NCBI RefSeq assembly: GCF_031954365.1
Contig: NZ_JAUSVZ010000021.1
DNA: 64,000 nucleotides
Strand: one strand, 5' to 3'
DNA from: Brevibacillus aydinogluensis
GTDB taxonomy: Bacteria > Bacillota > Bacilli > Brevibacillales > Brevibacillaceae
Shown: positions 8,901 to 16,162 of the stretch, in pieces
How the letters are laid out: each line of letters starts with the position of its first letter
Numbering within the stretch: position 1 is the stretch's first letter
Notes under the pieces: model-generated
Databases searched by the model: none
What the model was told of the DNA's origin: nothing
The model's input: only the letters and a program-made list of their open reading frames with translations
Made by a program: the position numbers and the translations under genes

Positions 8901-9612
8901 CACCGCAAGGCCGAAAACGGTCATCACCTCCCCCGCGTTCAGCGGTTCGGAAAAAGGCGGACGCCGCTATTCGCCGTTCACCACCAATGTGGAGCGGCTT
9001 ATTCCGTGGCGAACGTTAACCGGGAGACAGCAGTTTTACATCGACCATGAAATGTTGCGCGAATTCGGCGAGACATTGGCGACATTCAAGCCGACCCTCA
9101 AACATGCGCCGTTTCATCCAAACAGCAAGCGGCCGGTCAAGGACGGCAAGGAAATTGTCCTGAACTACCTGACGCCGCATAACAAATGGTCTGTTCACAG
9201 CATGTACTACGACGCGCTGCCGATGCTGACGCTGTTCCGCGGGGGGCCGACGATCTGGTTGAACCACGAGGATGCGGCCGAAACGCAGATCGCCGACAAC
9301 GACTGGATCGAATGCTTCAACCGCAACGGCGTCGTCGTGGCCCGCGCCGTCGTGACACATCGCATTCCACGCGGGATGGCGTTCATGTACCATGCTCAGG
9401 ACCGCCATATCCACGTTCCGGGAACGCCGATTACAGAGACCCGCGGCGGTACGCACAACAGCCCGACCCGCGTCCATGTCAAGCCGACGCATATGATCGG
9501 CGGTTACGCCCAACTCAGTTACGGGTTCAACTATTACGGACCAACAGGCAACCAACGGGATTTGAACGTCATCATCCGGAAATTGCAGGAGGTGGATTGG
9601 CTTGAACATTAA
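5929..9612 (+). CDS. narG: Respiratory nitrate reductase alpha subunit NarG
   Basis: 1227 residues, near-identical in length to B. subtilis NarG. This Mo-bisMGD subunit reduces nitrate to nitrite on the cytoplasmic side of the membrane complex. The N-terminal FS0 cluster ligands are visible as H52, C56, C60 and C95, spaced H-x3-C-x3-C-x34-C. The FYDWYADLPPASP segment near 219-230 holds the aspartate that binds molybdenum. No Tat signal is needed or present. ATG 5929 follows AAGGGAGGT; the 26 upstream in-frame residues overlap the promoter. The end overlaps the narH start by 11 bases. Fnr-activated promoter at 5829-5871. Confidence 0.98.
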   Translation: MGKKTPLFQKLRYFSKREQYSEGWSEMSPENRDWEDMYRRRWQHDKVVRSTHGVNCTGSCSWQIFVKDGIVTWETQHTDYPSTGPDMPDFEPRGCPRGASFSWYLYSPLRVKYPYIRGALLDLWKQAKNKEKDPVRAWASIVEDPKKAKRYKSARGKGGFVRVSWDEVTEIISASMIHTIKKYGPDRIIGFSPIPAMSMVSYAAGSRFLSLIGAPLLSFYDWYADLPPASPQIWGDQTDVPESSDWFNSGYILVWGSNLPMTRTPDAHFLAEARYRGTKVVSISPDYAEFVKLADTWMSVKPGTDGALAMAMGHVILKEFYVENQTDYFLQYAKQYTDFPNLVLLTENNGAYTADRFLLAEDLGAAGNNVQWKTVVYDDNSGSFAVPNGSLGFRWGEEGRWNLRMEDANGTAIDPRISLLGVHDEVLTIQLPYFDDDGRHVMERAVPVKRIEQGGKTLFVTSVCDLVLAKYGIDRNLGDSCPKSYDDDQPFTPAWQEKITGVDRHTVVQIAREFAQNAVETKGRSMIILGAGINHWYNSDVIYRAIINLVLMTGCQGVNGGGWAHYVGQEKLRPAEGWQTIAFARDWSLPPRLQNGTSFFYFATDQWRYEDTQIENLVSPLAGKARYEHSADYNVLAVRLGWLPSYPQFSRNSLELYRDAERAGARTREEIAAYVAEQLKNRTLKFSIENPDDPANFPRVLFVWRANLISSSGKGHEYFLKHLLGTSNGLLNEDNIGLRPQEIEWKENAPEGKLDLLVNLDFRMAGTALYSDIVLPAATWYEKSDLSSTDMHPFIHPFNPAVSPQWESRSDWETFKELARAFSTMAARQFDGPQNDIVTTPLLHDSPDELAQPYGLVRDWSKGQCEPVPGKTMPHVHVVERDYASVYEKMISLGPLVENKPFGIKGIVWSASDEYDRLKRVLGVRRGNGVAAGCPDLSTDRNVAEAILTLSSTANGKMAVKAWEALEKKTALHLKDLAEEREEECFTFEEITARPKTVITSPAFSGSEKGGRRYSPFTTNVERLIPWRTLTGRQQFYIDHEMLREFGETLATFKPTLKHAPFHPNSKRPVKDGKEIVLNYLTPHNKWSVHSMYYDALPMLTLFRGGPTIWLNHEDAAETQIADNDWIECFNRNGVVVARAVVTHRIPRGMAFMYHAQDRHIHVPGTPITETRGGTHNSPTRVHVKPTHMIGGYAQLSYGFNYYGPTGNQRDLNVIIRKLQEVDWLEH

Positions 9613-11071
9613 AGCGCAGGTCGGCATGGTGATGAATCTGGACAAATGCATCGGCTGCCACACGTGCAGCGTCACGTGCAAAAACACGTGGACAAACCGC
9701 TCCGGGGCGGAATACATGTACTGGAACAACGTGGAGACGAAGCCGGGCATCGGATATCCCAAACAGTGGGAAGATCAGGAACGGTACAACGGCGGATGGG
9801 AATTGAAGAACGGCAAGCTGGAACTGAAATCGGGAACACGGGCAGCGCGACTGCTGAACATTTTTCACAACCCCGACCAGCCGACCCTGGACGACTATTT
9901 CGAGCCGTGGACCTATGATTACGAAAAATTGACCGCCAGTCCCGAACAAAAGCATCAACCGGTGGCCAGGGCGAAATCGAAAGTGACCGGGAAATATATG
10001 GATTTGACATGGGGACCAAACTGGGAGGATGACCTGGCCGGAGTGAATGAGACAGGACGAGAGGACCCCAATCTGCGGGGGATCGAGGAATCGATCCTCA
10101 TGGAGTTCGAGCAGGTGTTCATGATGTACCTGCCGCGAATCTGCGAGCACTGCATCAATCCGGCCTGCGTCTCGTCCTGCCCGTCCGGGGCGATGTACAA
10201 GCGGGAGGAGGACGGCATCGTTCTCGTCGACCAGAATGCCTGCAGAGCGTGGCGGTTCTGCGTATCGAGCTGCCCGTACAAAAAGGTGTACTTCAACTGG
10301 CAGACGAACAAGGCGGAAAAATGCACGCTGTGCTTCCCGCGGATTGAGGCCGGGATGCCGACGATCTGCTCGGAAACCTGCGTCGGCCGCATCCGCTATC
10401 TCGGCTTGATGTTCTACGACGCGGACAAAGTGAAGGAAGCCGCGTCGGTGGCGGATGAAAAAAATCTCTACAAATCCCAGTTGGGCATTTTCCTCGATCC
10501 GCACGACCCGGATGTGATCAGGGAAGCGCGGAGGGCAGGCATCCCGGAAGATTGGATTTTGGCGGCGCAAAGATCGCCGATCTATAAAATGGTCATGGAC
10601 TGGGGCATCGCACTGCCGCTGCACCCGGAATACCGGACGCTGCCGATGGTGTGGTACGTGCCGCCGCTCAGCCCGATCATGAACCGAATCGAAGGGATAG
10701 GAAGCGAACGCGATCCATACGATATTTTTCCGGCGATCGACGGGATGCGGATTCCGCTTGAATATTTGGCCAACCTGCTCACTGCAGGTGACGTCGAGGT
10801 GATTCGAAACGTTTTGCGCAAGATGGCGGTGATGCGCATGTATATGCGGAACCAGCAGACCCAGAGAGCGACTGATCCGGCACTGCTGAGCGAAATCGGG
10901 ATGGATGAGCAGACCGTCGAGGATATGTATCGTCTGCTGGCAATCGCCAAGTACGATGACCGTTTTGTCATCCCGCCGGCGCATCGCGAACAGGTGGCCG
11001 ATCTGTTCCATGAGCAGGGCGGATGCGGACTGAGTTTTGCTGGCGGTCCCGGCTCGTGCGGCGTATTTTGA
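9602..11071 (+). CDS. narH: Nitrate reductase beta subunit NarH
   Basis: 489 residues starting at TTG 9602, which follows AGGAGGT; the codon is embedded in the end of narG. NarH carries electrons from NarI to NarG through four Fe-S clusters. The first ferredoxin motif is CIGCHTCSVTC near residue 16. A later set comprises CEHCINPACVSSCPSG, CRAWRFCVSSCP, CTLC and CSETC. The CRAWRFC motif has tryptophan in place of one cysteine, the known mark of the [3Fe-4S] cluster in NarH. Translational coupling to narG is likely from the overlap. Confidence 0.98.
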   Translation: MNIKAQVGMVMNLDKCIGCHTCSVTCKNTWTNRSGAEYMYWNNVETKPGIGYPKQWEDQERYNGGWELKNGKLELKSGTRAARLLNIFHNPDQPTLDDYFEPWTYDYEKLTASPEQKHQPVARAKSKVTGKYMDLTWGPNWEDDLAGVNETGREDPNLRGIEESILMEFEQVFMMYLPRICEHCINPACVSSCPSGAMYKREEDGIVLVDQNACRAWRFCVSSCPYKKVYFNWQTNKAEKCTLCFPRIEAGMPTICSETCVGRIRYLGLMFYDADKVKEAASVADEKNLYKSQLGIFLDPHDPDVIREARRAGIPEDWILAAQRSPIYKMVMDWGIALPLHPEYRTLPMVWYVPPLSPIMNRIEGIGSERDPYDIFPAIDGMRIPLEYLANLLTAGDVEVIRNVLRKMAVMRMYMRNQQTQRATDPALLSEIGMDEQTVEDMYRLLAIAKYDDRFVIPPAHREQVADLFHEQGGCGLSFAGGPGSCGVF

Positions 11072-11096
11072 TTTGATTGGAGAGGAGACGGCTCGT

Positions 11097-11669
11097 ATGG
11101 ATATCGGAACATCACAGCGCGTGTGCGGCCTGCTGTCGCGGCTGCTGGAGTATCCGAGCAGCGAGTGGCGGCAGCATCTGCCTGCGGCCCGCGAGATGGC
11201 GGCAGAGATCGCGGCTGCCGACGCGGAGGCGGCCAGACACATCGAAGCATTCCTGAATGCAGCCGAATCGGCAGGCGAGATCGCATGGCAGGAGCAATAT
11301 GTGCGCACCTTTGATTTCGGCAGAACGACGAATTTGTATCTGACGTATGAGCAGCACGGAGAGGAACGGGAGCGGGGCGCGGCGCTGCTGGCATGGAAGC
11401 GCCGCTACGCCGAAGCCGGCTTCATCCTGGAGGACGGCGAGCTGGCTGATTACTTGCCGCTTGTACTGGAGTTTGCGGCATCGGCATCCTGGTCGGCGGC
11501 GCAGGAGGTGCTGGCCTGGAGCCGGCCTGCGCTGCACTCGATCCGGCTTTCGCTGGCAGAAGCGGGGAGTCCGTATACAGGACTGTTTGAGCTGCTGCTG
11601 CAGATTGTCCCCGAGGCGCCTGCGGAGCTTGCAGCGGAACCGACGCTGACAGGGAGGGGAGACAATTGA
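11097..11669 (+). CDS. narJ: Nitrate reductase assembly chaperone NarJ
   Basis: 190 residues from ATG 11097 after AGAGGAG. NarJ is a cytoplasmic TorD-type helical chaperone that binds apo-NarG and assists molybdenum cofactor insertion. The family pattern is visible in RLLEYPSSEWRQ near the N-terminus, the central YVRTFDFGRTTNLYLTYEQHGEERERG, and LEDGELADYLPLVLEF. The sequence is rich in alanine and glutamate. It lies 25 bases after narH and overlaps the narI start by 4 bases. Confidence 0.95.
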   Translation: MDIGTSQRVCGLLSRLLEYPSSEWRQHLPAAREMAAEIAAADAEAARHIEAFLNAAESAGEIAWQEQYVRTFDFGRTTNLYLTYEQHGEERERGAALLAWKRRYAEAGFILEDGELADYLPLVLEFAASASWSAAQEVLAWSRPALHSIRLSLAEAGSPYTGLFELLLQIVPEAPAELAAEPTLTGRGDN

Positions 11670-12379
11670 GCAAGATGGAGCTGTTCGTATGGGGTGTCTT
11701 GCCCTATATCATTGCGGCGATCTTTATCACGGCGATCATCTGGCGTTATGTGACGGATCCGTTCGGCTGGACATCCAAGTCCAGCGAGGTGCTGGAGAAG
11801 CGGATTCTGCGATGGGGCAGCCTGTTTTTCCATTACGGCCTCATCGCCGTGTTCTGCGGCCACATCGCCGGATTGCTCGTTCCCGTCTCCGTGTACCGCT
11901 CTTTGGGGATCAGCGACGAGGCGTATCACCTGGTTGCGATCGTCGGCGGCTTGCCGGCGGGCATCATTACGTTCATCGGCGTGCTGATCCTGCTGTACCG
12001 CCGGTTCGCCGTCGCCCGCATCCGGCTGACGAGCAGCGCCGGCGACAAGATCGCGCTCGTGGTGCTGGCGATCGTCATTCTCAGCGGCCTCGCGGCAACG
12101 GCGGCAAATGCGGTAAGCCACTCCGGCTTTGATTACCGGACGACGATCAATCCATGGCTGCGCGGCTTGTTTGTCTTCCAGCCGGACCCCGAACTGATGC
12201 GGACGGTGCCGCTTGGCTTCAAGATTCATATTTTGACCACGTTTGTGCTCTATCTCGTCATGCCGTTCACGCGCCTTGTACATGTGTTCAGCTTGCCGCT
12301 CGGGTATTTGCGGCGCAGCTACGTGCTGTATCGGCGCAGAGGTGAAGCGGGGGCCGAAGCCGCGCTTTATGACCGGTAG
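11666..12379 (+). CDS. narI: Nitrate reductase gamma subunit NarI (cytochrome b)
   Basis: 237 residues. NarI is the membrane diheme cytochrome b that oxidises menaquinol and anchors NarGH. Five membrane segments are visible, with histidines in FFHYGLIAVFCGHIAGLL and in the C-terminal MPFTRLVHVFSLP that fit the heme ligands. TTG 11666 follows GGGAGGGGAGAC at good distance and overlaps the narJ stop as TTGA; an alternative ATG lies three codons later. Slightly longer than B. subtilis NarI because of a charged C-terminal tail. Confidence 0.96.
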   Translation: MSKMELFVWGVLPYIIAAIFITAIIWRYVTDPFGWTSKSSEVLEKRILRWGSLFFHYGLIAVFCGHIAGLLVPVSVYRSLGISDEAYHLVAIVGGLPAGIITFIGVLILLYRRFAVARIRLTSSAGDKIALVVLAIVILSGLAATAANAVSHSGFDYRTTINPWLRGLFVFQPDPELMRTVPLGFKIHILTTFVLYLVMPFTRLVHVFSLPLGYLRRSYVLYRRRGEAGAEAALYDR

Positions 12380-12402
12380 AACAGGAAGGAGGCCATGGAA
12401 AG

Positions 12403-13923
12403 ATGGGGAGCAAGGGAGCTTATCAACTGCCGCTGCAGACGATCAGCCTCGTCGTTGGTTTCATGGTGTGGGTGATTTTGTCGTCACTGATGCCTTTCAT
12501 TAAGGAAGAAATCGCATTGACCAGCGCCCAGCTGGCCTGGGTGACGGCTATACCGGTCTTGTTCGGGTCAGTCCTGCGCATTCCCGTCGGGTACTGGACG
12601 AACCGTTATGGGGCCCGCAAGCTGTTCATGATCAGCTTCGTGCTGCTGCTCGCCCCCGTGTACTGGATCAGCCGGGCTGATTCGTTTGCCGACCTCGTCA
12701 TTGGCGGCATCCTGCTCGGGATCGGCGGCGCGGTGTTCTCGGTTGGTGTCACCTCGCTGCCCAAATACTTTCCCAAGGAACGGCACGGCTTCGTCAACGG
12801 CATCTACGGCATCGGCAATCTGGGAACGGCGATCTCGTCGTTTGGCGCACCGGTCGTCGCCAGCTATATTGGCTGGTCCAACACGGTGATGAGCTACGGT
12901 ATTCTGCTGCTGGCAATGGCTGGCCTCAACTTCGTGCTTGGCGACCGGCAGGAGATGCCGGTCAAGACGCCGCTTGGCCAGCAGATCAAGGATGTCTCGC
13001 GTAATGAGAAGCTGTGGCTGCTCTGCCTGTTCTATTTCTTAACGTTCGGTTCGTTTGTCGCTTTTACCGTGTATTTGCCCAACTTTTTGGTGAGCCATTT
13101 TCAATTGACCAAAGTCGATGCGGGGATGAGGACAGCCGGATTTATCGTGCTGGCGACGGCGATGAGGCCGGTAGGGGGCTGGCTTGGTGACCGGTTCAAT
13201 CCGTTCAAAATTCTCATGCTCGTCTTTGCCGGGATGACGGTGGCCGCCGTGCTGCTGTCGTTCTCGCCGTCGATGCATTTGTATACGGTCGGCTGCCTGA
13301 CCGTGGCGTTGTGCGCGGGCATTGGCAACGGCACGATTTTCAAGCTGGTGCCGCTCTATTTCACCAAGCAGGCCGGGATCGCCAACGGGATGATCTCGGC
13401 GATGGGCGGGCTGGGAGGCTTTTTCCCGCCGCTGATCTTGACGACGCTGTACAGCATGACGGGGCATTATGCCATCGGGTTTATGGCGCTTTCGCAGGTG
13501 GCGCTGGCCAGTCTGATTCTGGTGATCTGGCTGTTTTATCAGGAAAAGCTGCACCTGGCGGCCAACATTCTGGAGAACACAGTGGAAGCGATTGTGGTGA
13601 CCGATACTGACGGCATCATTCGTTCCGTCAATCCGGCGTTTACGGCTGTAACCGGCTACAGCGCGGAGGAAGCGATCGGGCGGAAGCCGAGCATCCTGAA
13701 ATCGGGCAAGCAGGACAAAAGCTTCTACGAGGCGTTGTGGCGATCCTTGCGGGAGAAAGGACACTGGCAGGGGCAAATTTGGAACAAGCGCAAAAACGGA
13801 GAGATCTATCTGGAGTGGCTGACCATCTCGGCCATCCGAAACGACGCCGGCGAAGTCAAATACTACGCGGGCATGTTCAGCGACATCGGCAAGGCAGGCG
13901 AACCGACCGGCAACACAGGATAG
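12403..13923 (+). CDS. narK: NarK-type nitrate/nitrite transporter with C-terminal PAS domain
   Basis: 506 residues, about 110 more than a typical NarK. Residues 1-380 form a twelve-helix MFS transporter with family signatures such as FGSVLRIPVGYWTNRYGARK, a nitrate-signature-like GIGGAVFSVGVTSLPKYFP and ALCAGIGNGTIFKLVPLYF. Residues about 386-497 form a PAS/PAC sensor domain: NTVEAIVVTDTDGIIRSVNP, then GYSAEEAIGRKPSIL, then a PAC part ending KYYAGMFSDIG. No kinase, GGDEF or other output domain follows. ATG 12403 follows AAGGAGG. It lies 23 bases after narI, so it is probably the last gene of the Fnr-driven operon. The PAS domain may sense a ligand, redox or energy state to modulate transport (inference). 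Confidence 0.93.
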   Translation: MGSKGAYQLPLQTISLVVGFMVWVILSSLMPFIKEEIALTSAQLAWVTAIPVLFGSVLRIPVGYWTNRYGARKLFMISFVLLLAPVYWISRADSFADLVIGGILLGIGGAVFSVGVTSLPKYFPKERHGFVNGIYGIGNLGTAISSFGAPVVASYIGWSNTVMSYGILLLAMAGLNFVLGDRQEMPVKTPLGQQIKDVSRNEKLWLLCLFYFLTFGSFVAFTVYLPNFLVSHFQLTKVDAGMRTAGFIVLATAMRPVGGWLGDRFNPFKILMLVFAGMTVAAVLLSFSPSMHLYTVGCLTVALCAGIGNGTIFKLVPLYFTKQAGIANGMISAMGGLGGFFPPLILTTLYSMTGHYAIGFMALSQVALASLILVIWLFYQEKLHLAANILENTVEAIVVTDTDGIIRSVNPAFTAVTGYSAEEAIGRKPSILKSGKQDKSFYEALWRSLREKGHWQGQIWNKRKNGEIYLEWLTISAIRNDAGEVKYYAGMFSDIGKAGEPTGNTG

Positions 13924-13976
13924 ACCCGCGGTTCGGTGGATCACTGTGCAGGCCTTTCACCCCGTCTTCAGTCTGA

Positions 13977-14007
13977 AGCCCCGAAACCATCGCGTTTCGG
14001 GGCTTTT
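13977..14007 (+). terminator. Terminator after narK-PAS
   Basis: Stem AGCCCCGAAAC pairs with GTTTCGGGGCT, followed by TTTT. It ends the narGHJI-narK operon; the minus-strand regulator gene ends close by, so it may act in both directions. Confidence 0.88.
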
Positions 14008-14038
14008 CTGGTCCTGGGCGGCCAGGAGCGTCTGGAGG

Positions 14039-14734
14039 CTACTTCAGCTCTTTTTGCCGCTTCAGCGCCTCCAGGTCCATAATTACGATGCGATTGCGCT
14101 CGAACTTCAACAGCGATTCCTTGCTGAACTGATTCAGCAGCCGATTGACGCTTTCCCGGGTGGTGCCGATCGAGCTGGCAATCTCCTGGTGAGTCATCGG
14201 CAGGTTGATCGTAATGCTGTTTCCGTTTACTTCTCCATGCTGTTCTGCGAGCTTCAGCAGGAATGACAGCACGCGATGTTTGACGTGCTGTCCGGACAGC
14301 GATTGCAGCTTTTCTTGCAGTTCCACGATTTTATCCCCCATGACGCGCATCATCTTGACGGCAATCGATGGAGTGTTCAGCATCAAGCGTTCGAACAAAC
14401 GGACGGGAATCGCCACCAGATGCGTATCAATGATCGCTTCCGCCGTCGCCGGGTACGGATTCTGATTGAAAAAGCCGGTGTGCGGAAACATGTCCACAGG
14501 TTTTAACAATGAGACAATTTGCTCGTGCCCGTTTTCGTCCGTTTTAAAGGTTTTTACCAATCCTTCTTGGATAAAGTAGACGGCTTCCTTCTCGCTTCCT
14601 TCCGAAAAAATGACGGACTTTTTGGGAATAAAGCGGGATATCGCGATTTCTGCTACCCGTTCCATTTCTTGATCGCTCAGATCATGGAACATGGGGACCT
14701 GCCTGAGAAACGCGGACATCACTTGCTTTTGCAT
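14039..14734 (-). CDS. Crp/Fnr family regulator without cysteines
   Basis: 231 residues. The effector domain (about 1-120) is a cyclic-nucleotide-like beta barrel, followed by a long dimer helix near VKMMRVMGDKIVELQEKLQSL and a winged helix with MTHQEIASSIGTTRESVNRLL. The TTRESVNR recognition segment matches that of the Fnr in this window, so it should read a TGTGA-type site. The protein contains no cysteine, so it cannot bind a cysteine-ligated Fe-S cluster. Sensing of NO through heme, as in DNR-type regulators, or of another ligand is possible but unproven. The start at 14734 follows GGAGG. Lying between narK and the NO reductase operon, it is a candidate second regulator of that operon. 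Confidence 0.88.
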   Translation of the reverse strand: MQKQVMSAFLRQVPMFHDLSDQEMERVAEIAISRFIPKKSVIFSEGSEKEAVYFIQEGLVKTFKTDENGHEQIVSLLKPVDMFPHTGFFNQNPYPATAEAIIDTHLVAIPVRLFERLMLNTPSIAVKMMRVMGDKIVELQEKLQSLSGQHVKHRVLSFLLKLAEQHGEVNGNSITINLPMTHQEIASSIGTTRESVNRLLNQFSKESLLKFERNRIVIMDLEALKRQKELK

Positions 14735-14955
14735 CGCATTCTTTCCTCCATCAGCGTTGTATTTCGGGCAGTAACACTCGCCTTATTCCGCACCCGCCTT
14801 ATCCTATATTTTACCTGAAATGGGGATGTCCCGACCTAAAGGCACCCTGCAGAATTCTACAGAATCATGAACGTTTGCCGCCGGATATTTCGTCACCAGG
14901 CCGGATTCAAGCCGTTTGTTGCAAACTGTGAAAAAGTGTTGAACAGTTCGGGAGA

Positions 14956-14971
14956 TGTGATGGGCCTCACG
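14956..14971 (+). promoter_or_regulatory. Fnr-type box before the radical SAM/qNor operon
   Basis: TGTGATGGGCCTCACG differs from TGTGA-N6-TCACA at the last base only. A -10-like TAGGAT at 14993-14998 sits at class II spacing. Either Fnr or the cysteine-free paralogue encoded next door could use it. Confidence 0.75.
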
Positions 14972-15038
14972 TTTCGGCGTTTTATTTTGCCTTAGGATAA
15001 AACTGTCGCCGGCGTATTTTGGGAAGAGGAGGGAGTGT

Positions 15039-16160
15039 ATGTTGCCTCCAGGGAAAGAAAGGGATTATCACGAGAATCCGTTTATCGTCATCTGGGAAGT
15101 GACCCGCGCCTGCGCGTTGAAATGCCTGCACTGCAGGGCGGAAGCACAGTATAAAGCGGATCCGCGGCAGCTTACCTTCGAGGAAGGGATCAAGTTGATC
15201 GACGACATTGCCGAGATGGACAGTCCGCTCGTTGTGTTTACGGGCGGTGATCCGTTAATGCGTCCCGATCTGTTCGATCTCGCCCGATACGCCATCCAGG
15301 AAAAGAAGCTGTCCGTTTCGATGACGCCGAGCGCTACGCCAAAAGTGACGCGGGAGGCGATACGGAAAGCAAAGGAAGTGGGATTGTCGCGTTGGGCTTT
15401 CAGCCTGGACGGCTCGTGTGCGGACATTCACGATCACTTTCGCGGAACAAAGGGTTCCTACGAACGCACTATGAGGGGCATTCACTATTTAAAGGAACTG
15501 AACATTCCGATTCAGGTGAACACCACCGTGTCAACGTATAACCTGCACGATCTTGAGGCCATTGCAGAAAAAGTCAGGGACATGGACGCCGTGCTGTGGA
15601 GCGTCTTTTTCCTCGTGCCGACGGGGCGCGGGATGATACAAGACATGATCACGCCGGAACAACACGAAGAGGTGATGAAATGGCTCGTGCGTGTTCAACA
15701 AAGGATGCCGTACGGGGTGAAAACGACGGAAGCACCCCATTACCGGAGGGTGTTATTGCAGGAAACCGGCCGTCTCGGCATGGTTGCGGCCGAGGCCGGG
15801 ACAAAACGGAAAGATGTGCTCGGCCGCGCCCCGAAAGGCGTGAATGACGGCGACGGCTTTGTGTTTATCAGCCATATCGGAGAGGTGTATCCGAGCGGAT
15901 TTCTTCCGGTGGTATGCGGTAATGTCAGGGAACGTCCGCTCGCCGATATTTACCGGCATTCACCGATCATGAAGCAATTGCGTGACAAGTCGCTGTTGAA
16001 AGGAAAGTGCGGCGTTTGCGAGTTTAAACAAGTTTGCGGCGGTTCGAGGGCCCGGGCCTATGCAGTCACCGGGGATTATTTGGCCAGCGACCCGTATTGC
16101 GCCTACGTGCCAAAAGAGTGGGATGCCTGTGAGCAAGACACGTGTGATGGAGGTGAATGA
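15039..16160 (+). CDS. Radical SAM/SPASM protein, NirJ-like
   Basis: 373 residues from ATG 15039 after GAGGAGGG. The N-terminal radical SAM core has C25xxxC29xxC32 in CALKCLHC and the FTGGDPLMRPDLF SAM-binding segment. The C-terminal SPASM-type cysteine set is CGNV, CGVCEFKQVCGG, DPYCAYVP and CEQDTC. Overall it resembles heme d1/alternative heme enzymes NirJ and AhbC/AhbD, and a group I recall as TIGR04053. It overlaps the NO reductase start, implying a linked role, perhaps in heme handling for qNor or another denitrification step. Because no cytochrome cd1 nitrite reductase is present here, a heme d1 role is not supported. Substrate unknown. Confidence 0.85.
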   Translation: MLPPGKERDYHENPFIVIWEVTRACALKCLHCRAEAQYKADPRQLTFEEGIKLIDDIAEMDSPLVVFTGGDPLMRPDLFDLARYAIQEKKLSVSMTPSATPKVTREAIRKAKEVGLSRWAFSLDGSCADIHDHFRGTKGSYERTMRGIHYLKELNIPIQVNTTVSTYNLHDLEAIAEKVRDMDAVLWSVFFLVPTGRGMIQDMITPEQHEEVMKWLVRVQQRMPYGVKTTEAPHYRRVLLQETGRLGMVAAEAGTKRKDVLGRAPKGVNDGDGFVFISHIGEVYPSGFLPVVCGNVRERPLADIYRHSPIMKQLRDKSLLKGKCGVCEFKQVCGGSRARAYAVTGDYLASDPYCAYVPKEWDACEQDTCDGGE

Positions 16161-16162
16161 AC

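Noticed and set aside
9572..11308. A 578-codon minus-strand frame over narH
   Set aside because: It is the antisense of narH-narJ, rich in R, H and P, with no domain pattern or ribosome site.
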